Assembly (NCBI GenBank): GCA_001657315.1
Contig: LYSV01000026.1
Location: 1 to 58,695, forward strand
Direction: 5' to 3'
DNA from: Flammeovirgaceae bacterium BBD 1991-12
Lineage (GTDB): Bacteria > Bacteroidota > Bacteroidia > Cytophagales > Cyclobacteriaceae
DNA length: 58,695 nucleotides
The position numbers were made by a program, and so were the translations under genes. The notes under the pieces are model-generated. The model saw only the letters and a list, made by a program, of their open reading frames with translations, was not told the DNA's origin and did not search any database. Positions 54,701 through 58,695 of the stretch are shown here, piece after piece. The first letter of the stretch is position 1, and each line of letters begins with the position of its first letter.

Positions 54701-54743
54701 TAACAGAGTTTCAATGGTGAGCAAGTAGTGCACTTAATCTTTT

Positions 54744-54767
54744 CACCACAGAGACGCAGAGGCACCA
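54744..54767. repeat. Degenerate 7-8 base tandem motif E
   Basis: CACAGAG and ACGCAGAG followed by GCACC lie between trmB and folC. It is short and of the same style as the arrays at convergent ends. Confidence 0.3.
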
Positions 54768-54837
54768 GGTGAAATGTACAGCATCTTTGCTGTTAACTTC
54801 AATTGTGGTATGGGTTTGGCTGAATCCTTTCTTCTGT

Positions 54838-56124
54838 TTAAAGATCGTTCACCTCTGCCACCACAAAATTACTCCCGCCCACAAACACGAGGTCCTGATC
54901 ACTGGCTGAATCTATGGCCTGTGCAAGAGCGGTATTCACATCCTCGATCACGATACCGAAAAGACCATATTTTGCTGATTCTTCTCTTAGCTGTTGGGCT
55001 TTTTTAGCCCTGGGAATACCGGCCTGACAGAAGTAATAGTTTGCATCTTTTGGCAACAGTGACAGGATCTTGTGTGATTCCTTGTCCTCCACCATACCCC
55101 AGACCATATGCAATTGGCTATAGGCAGTTTTTTGAATTTGCATGAGAATGTTCCGGACACCTTCCAGGTTGTGACCTACGTCACATATCACCATAGGCTT
55201 TTTTCGGAGGATCTGCCAGCGGCCTTTAAGACCTGTTTGAGCTACTACATTTTCCAGTCCATGCTTCAGGTGTTGGTTTTCAATTCGAAAACCCCTCTCA
55301 GCCACAACTTCCAGTGTTTTCAATACCCCTGGCAGATTGTAAAGCTGGTAACTTCCTGTCAGATCAGGTTTAAATATAAATTCCATACGTCCATTTTTAG
55401 AAACCTGAACAAGATCATCAGTGACATTTGCCTCATACTCCTCATATGCATAGTAGATCCTTGACCCTGAGGATTGCGCCTTATGGCCGAAAACGTGTTT
55501 TATATCCTCTTGCTGTTCACTGATCACCACAGGGATGTGTGGCTTGATGATACCAGCTTTCTCCCCGGCTATTTTTTCCAATGTATCGCCAAGCCATTGC
55601 TTGTGATCATCACTGATATTGGTGATCAGACTTACTTCAGGAAGAATGACATTGGTAGAATCCAGTCGTCCTCCCATGCCTACCTCTACCACTGCTATGT
55701 CCACGTGTTGCCGGGCGAAAAAGTCAAATGCCATAGCCACGGTGATCTCAAAAAAAGAAGGTTTTAACCTGTCTATCATAGGGTGTATCCGATTTACAAA
55801 ATCGAGTACAAATTCCTTTGTTACCGGCTTTCCACTGATCCCGATCCGCTCGGTAAAGTCCTTCAGATGTGGTGATGTATATAAACCGGTCCTGTATCCT
55901 GCCGACTGCAGTACTGAAGCGAGCATATGTGAGGAGCTTCCCTTGCCATTGGTACCGGCCACATGAATGGACTTAAAACGGTGTTGTGGAAAATTAAGGA
56001 ATTTGCAAAGCTCAATGGTATTCCGCAGATCCTTTCGGAACGCCGCTCCTCCAACGCGTTGATACATGGGAAGCTGGGCATAAAGATAGTCCAGCACTTC
56101 CTGATAACGGGTGAATTTATTCAT
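54838..56124 (-). CDS. folC: Folylpolyglutamate/dihydrofolate synthase
   Basis: A 428-residue ligase of the Mur family. HVAGTNGKGSSSHMLASVLQ is the P-loop; LITNISDDHKQWLGDTLEKIA and the C-terminal VICDVGHNLEGVRNIL are also typical. It adds glutamate to folates, and many bacterial members also join dihydropteroate and glutamate. The annotated frame can start at a TTG at 56133, but the ATG at 56124 (MNKFTRYQEVLDYL) is preferred. A CAACTTTG box lies 6 bases upstream. Confidence 0.94.
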   Translation of the reverse strand: MNKFTRYQEVLDYLYAQLPMYQRVGGAAFRKDLRNTIELCKFLNFPQHRFKSIHVAGTNGKGSSSHMLASVLQSAGYRTGLYTSPHLKDFTERIGISGKPVTKEFVLDFVNRIHPMIDRLKPSFFEITVAMAFDFFARQHVDIAVVEVGMGGRLDSTNVILPEVSLITNISDDHKQWLGDTLEKIAGEKAGIIKPHIPVVISEQQEDIKHVFGHKAQSSGSRIYYAYEEYEANVTDDLVQVSKNGRMEFIFKPDLTGSYQLYNLPGVLKTLEVVAERGFRIENQHLKHGLENVVAQTGLKGRWQILRKKPMVICDVGHNLEGVRNILMQIQKTAYSQLHMVWGMVEDKESHKILSLLPKDANYYFCQAGIPRAKKAQQLREESAKYGLFGIVIEDVNTALAQAIDSASDQDLVFVGGSNFVVAEVNDL

Positions 56125-56238
56125 GGTCCGCAAAGTTGAATAAAGATCCTTAAATTTCTGATTTCCTGCTTCCGATCTGTTATACCAGGTTTCTGATTTG
56201 CCATTTCTTTTTACCTTCGCCTTAAAATTTCAGAGAAG

Positions 56239-57537
56239 ATGCGTCAAAATCTACTAAGGCTTGGAGCAGACGAGCTAACTTACGAGATCAGGGGAATCGT
56301 AAAAAAAGCCGAACAGCTTCAGGCACTGGGCTACAAGATCCACTGGGAGAACATCGGCGACCCTATTCAAAAGAACCGAAAGCTTCCAACATGGATGAAG
56401 GAAACCATTACCGGATTGTTAATGGAGGATAAGACCTACGGCTACAGCCACTCCAAGGGATTATATGAAACACGTGAATTTCTTGCAGCCAGAACGAATG
56501 CGCTCGGTGGAGTAGCCGTAGATGTAGAGGATATTACCTTTTTCAATGGCCTGGGTGATGCTATCGCCAAGATCTATCAGTTCCTGGTACCTACCGCCCG
56601 CGTGATAGGTCCGTCCCCCGCATATTCCACCCACTCCTCTGCGGAAGCAGCCCATGCCAATGCGCATCCCATCACCTACAATCTGGACCCTGAAAACTCA
56701 TGGTACCCCGACCTTGAGGATCTGTACATGAAAGTAAAGTACAACGCCAGCATCGTAGGCATTCTCGTGATCAATCCTGACAATCCTACCGGAATGGTAT
56801 ACCCACGATCCATTCTGGAACGAATCGTAGAGATAGCCCGGGAATTTAACCTTTTTCTCATCTTTGATGAGATCTACCAAAACATTATTTACAACAATGC
56901 CAGCACAGCTTCCATGGCCGAGGTAATAGGTGATGTGCCGGGTATCTCATTGAAAGGCATTTCCAAAGAGTTTCCATGGCCCGGAGCCCGCTGTGGATGG
57001 GCAGAATACTACAATCGTGGAGCTGACAGTGACTTCAACAAGCTGTGCCAGACCATCGACAATGCCAAAATGATAGAAGTAAGCTCCACTACCCTGCCAC
57101 AACGGGCGATCCCCAGGATCATGGGTGACCCGCGGTATGCTGATTTTTTAAAGGAGACCAATCAGCAGATCGGTGAGCGCAGCAAGTATCTGACCGAGGT
57201 ATTTTCAGATATTGAGGGCATTCAGTTCAACCTTACCAACGGAGCGTTTTACAACACTATTATCTTTAAGAAAGGAGCACTGAACGATCATCAGGCTTTG
57301 AAAATTGAAGACAAGAAGGTAGAAGCGCTGATCGCCGACTGGCTCACGCCAGATATGGCCCTCGACAAACGCTTCGTCTATTATCTCCTTGCAGCTATGC
57401 AGGTATGCGTTGTTCCTATCTCTGCTTTTGCCTCCGACCTTCTGGGGTTCAGAATGACACTGCTGGAAGCCGACAGAGAAGAGCAAAAGGAGACCTACGG
57501 GCGTATCAAGGACGGGTTAATCGAGTATCTGGGTTGA
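56239..57537 (+). CDS. Class I/II PLP-dependent aminotransferase
   Basis: A 432-residue fold type I enzyme. It begins MRQNLLRLGADELTYEIRG; key motifs are ENIGDPIQKN, YGYSHSKGLYETREFLAAR, LVINPDNPTGMVYP, LIFDEIYQNI and ISLKGISKEFPWPGARCGW, which carries the PLP Lys. The best match is the alanine/aspartate aminotransferase group of Bacteroidota, but substrates cannot be fixed from sequence. It stands alone, divergent from folC with a 114-bp gap. Confidence 0.88.
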   Translation: MRQNLLRLGADELTYEIRGIVKKAEQLQALGYKIHWENIGDPIQKNRKLPTWMKETITGLLMEDKTYGYSHSKGLYETREFLAARTNALGGVAVDVEDITFFNGLGDAIAKIYQFLVPTARVIGPSPAYSTHSSAEAAHANAHPITYNLDPENSWYPDLEDLYMKVKYNASIVGILVINPDNPTGMVYPRSILERIVEIAREFNLFLIFDEIYQNIIYNNASTASMAEVIGDVPGISLKGISKEFPWPGARCGWAEYYNRGADSDFNKLCQTIDNAKMIEVSSTTLPQRAIPRIMGDPRYADFLKETNQQIGERSKYLTEVFSDIEGIQFNLTNGAFYNTIIFKKGALNDHQALKIEDKKVEALIADWLTPDMALDKRFVYYLLAAMQVCVVPISAFASDLLGFRMTLLEADREEQKETYGRIKDGLIEYLG

Positions 57538-57688
57538 TTGTGGATAAACCTCACTTAAGCCTCTGGGATTTAAGGTTGAGGGTAATAAAAAGATTCCACT
57601 TTGGCATCCTGTAGTTTTAACTATCTTTATCTCCATGGCAAGTATTAAATAAAAATCATGCTTCACTATTTTAACCTAATTCAAAAAA

Positions 57689-58354
57689 ATGAAATACCCT
57701 CTACTTCTAATTCTGATCCATGGAATTTCAATCATTACCAATGCCCAATTGACAAAAGGACTCCATCAGATTGGTGGCTCTATGAGACTTTATCAGGAGA
57801 AGACAGAAAATGAATACATGGTAGGAAATGCATTCAGTACTATAGACGAATTTATAACCAGGGAATATAGTGTCGATCCCAAAATTGGTTTTTTTGTAGG
57901 GGACAATGTAAGCGTGGGAATTGGTGTGGGCTATTCACATGTTTTTAATCGAGTTCAGGCATCACTGACCTCGGACCCTGATATTGTTATTGAAAATGAG
58001 TCGAGAACCAATCTCTTTCATGGAAGATTCTTTAGCAGATTTCACAAATCTGTTTTTGAAAAGTTTTATTTCTATGTAGAGCCTGCTATTTCCATGAGCA
58101 CCGGTACCATCAAAAATGAGCAGGCGCTGGAAGCAGAACAAAATGTATTTGGTTATGGAATAACAGCAAGCCCTGGAATGATCCTTTTTATAAGCGATCA
58201 CTTTGGGATAGAAGCATCTTTCGGCTCCGTAGGATATAACAGATTCAGACAAAAGCTTAAAGATGCAGATTCAGACCCAAAAAATATTGAAACAGATCTT
58301 GGTCTGGACTTCTCTCTCAGAACTTTTCAATTCGGACTGCAATACTATTTTTAA
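57689..58354 (+). CDS. Outer-membrane beta-barrel-like protein, hypothetical
   Basis: A 221-residue protein with a signal peptide ending at TNAQ (about residue 20). The remainder alternates polar and hydrophobic residues in strands (KIGFFVGDNVSVGIGVGYSH, FGYGITASPGMILFISDHFG) and ends with LRTFQFGLQYYF, a typical terminal Phe strand of an outer-membrane barrel. It is short for a transporter and is like the small OmpW/porin-like families. No specific family is assigned. Confidence 0.75.
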   Translation: MKYPLLLILIHGISIITNAQLTKGLHQIGGSMRLYQEKTENEYMVGNAFSTIDEFITREYSVDPKIGFFVGDNVSVGIGVGYSHVFNRVQASLTSDPDIVIENESRTNLFHGRFFSRFHKSVFEKFYFYVEPAISMSTGTIKNEQALEAEQNVFGYGITASPGMILFISDHFGIEASFGSVGYNRFRQKLKDADSDPKNIETDLGLDFSLRTFQFGLQYYF

Positions 58355-58481
58355 GACACCTGACATCAAATCGAAAAATGGAAACAAAGTGGTAAATTTG
58401 AAAGAAGGCTCAGGGTCGCTGTTCTGAATACGTCAAAAGAAAACCGATGTTATTGAGTCCTGAATGAAATCCAACTCCAAC

Positions 58482-58695
58482 ATGAAAAGAACCCTCGTAC
58501 TACTCGCCTGTTTCGTTTTATTATCGTCACATGAGCTTTTTCTAAAAACCAGTTCCCATTTTCATAAGGCACATGAGGAAGGTGAGTTATTTCTGTTTAA
58601 CGGGACATTTGATGAGAGTGAGAACATCATATCGAGAGACAGGATCATCAATGCCGGGATCACAGGCCCTGATTATTATTATGACAAGGACCATG
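58482..58695 (+). CDS. DUF4198 domain protein, N-terminal part (cut by window)
   Basis: The frame runs 71 codons off the window end. The ATG at 58482 gives MKRTLVLLACFVLLSSHELF, a signal peptide; another ATG at 58464 lies six codons upstream. Residues 17-60 (SSHELFLKTSSHF, GELFLFNGTFDESENII) are the DUF4198 start, seen in periplasmic metal- or heme-related proteins of Bacteroidota. The rest is outside the window. Confidence 0.7.
   Translation, partial: MKRTLVLLACFVLLSSHELFLKTSSHFHKAHEEGELFLFNGTFDESENIISRDRIINAGITGPDYYYDKDH

Overview
The window looks like chromosome from a member of the Bacteroidota, most likely the Cytophagales or a relative. The evidence is a SusC/SusD pair, a type IX secretion (Por) sorting domain, the long Bacteroidota form of IspG, a fused branched-chain 2-oxoacid dehydrogenase E1, DUF2911 and DUF349 proteins, and repeated promoters of the TAnnTTTG type that this phylum uses. 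No insertion sequence, prophage or CRISPR array is visible.

Left part, 1-21400, is a polysaccharide utilization locus (PUL). A long minus-strand operon starts at susC (21258) and runs through susD, a DUF5060/glycosidase/propeller hybrid, a sulfatase, a DUF1537 (tetronate-type) sugar-acid kinase, a PhoD-like phosphatase and a GH27 enzyme. Several of these genes overlap by ATGA. Facing it on the plus strand are a lone AraC-type DNA-binding protein, a GH31 and a GH127 enzyme. At the left edge a secreted double pectate-lyase-like protein with PKD and CBM6-type modules runs off the window on the minus strand. Four copies of one LacI-type operator, CGTAATCGATTGCA, lie in front of the three transcription units and inside the start of susC, so the locus reads as one regulon whose repressor is outside the window. 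The substrate cannot be fixed; sulfatase with GH27, GH31 and GH127 points to a sulfated, galactose- or arabinose-containing glycan.

Middle part, 21800-49200, is mostly housekeeping: a KefF/KefC pair, a self-contained tRNA-Thr unit with promoter and terminator, a DUF349 protein, YqgE, MiaE, PdxH, a glycosyltransferase, then an envelope-type cluster (LpxH-like phosphoesterase, glycosyltransferase, OmpR-type regulator) whose leader resembles an attenuator. A SerC-like aminotransferase, a universal stress protein, dCMP deaminase, DUF2911, two lipoproteins, a large type IX-secreted propeller protein, YjbR, IspG, the fused E1 and HemF follow. Four of the convergent gene ends carry degenerate 7-8 bp tandem repeats.

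Right part, 49500-58695, holds an Xre/RES toxin-antitoxin pair, a PAP2 phosphatase, a lipoprotein plus LytS/LytTR two-component operon, a strongly structured noncoding RNA (6S-like candidate) with its own promoter and terminator, TrmB, FolC, an aminotransferase, an outer-membrane beta-barrel candidate and the start of a DUF4198 protein.
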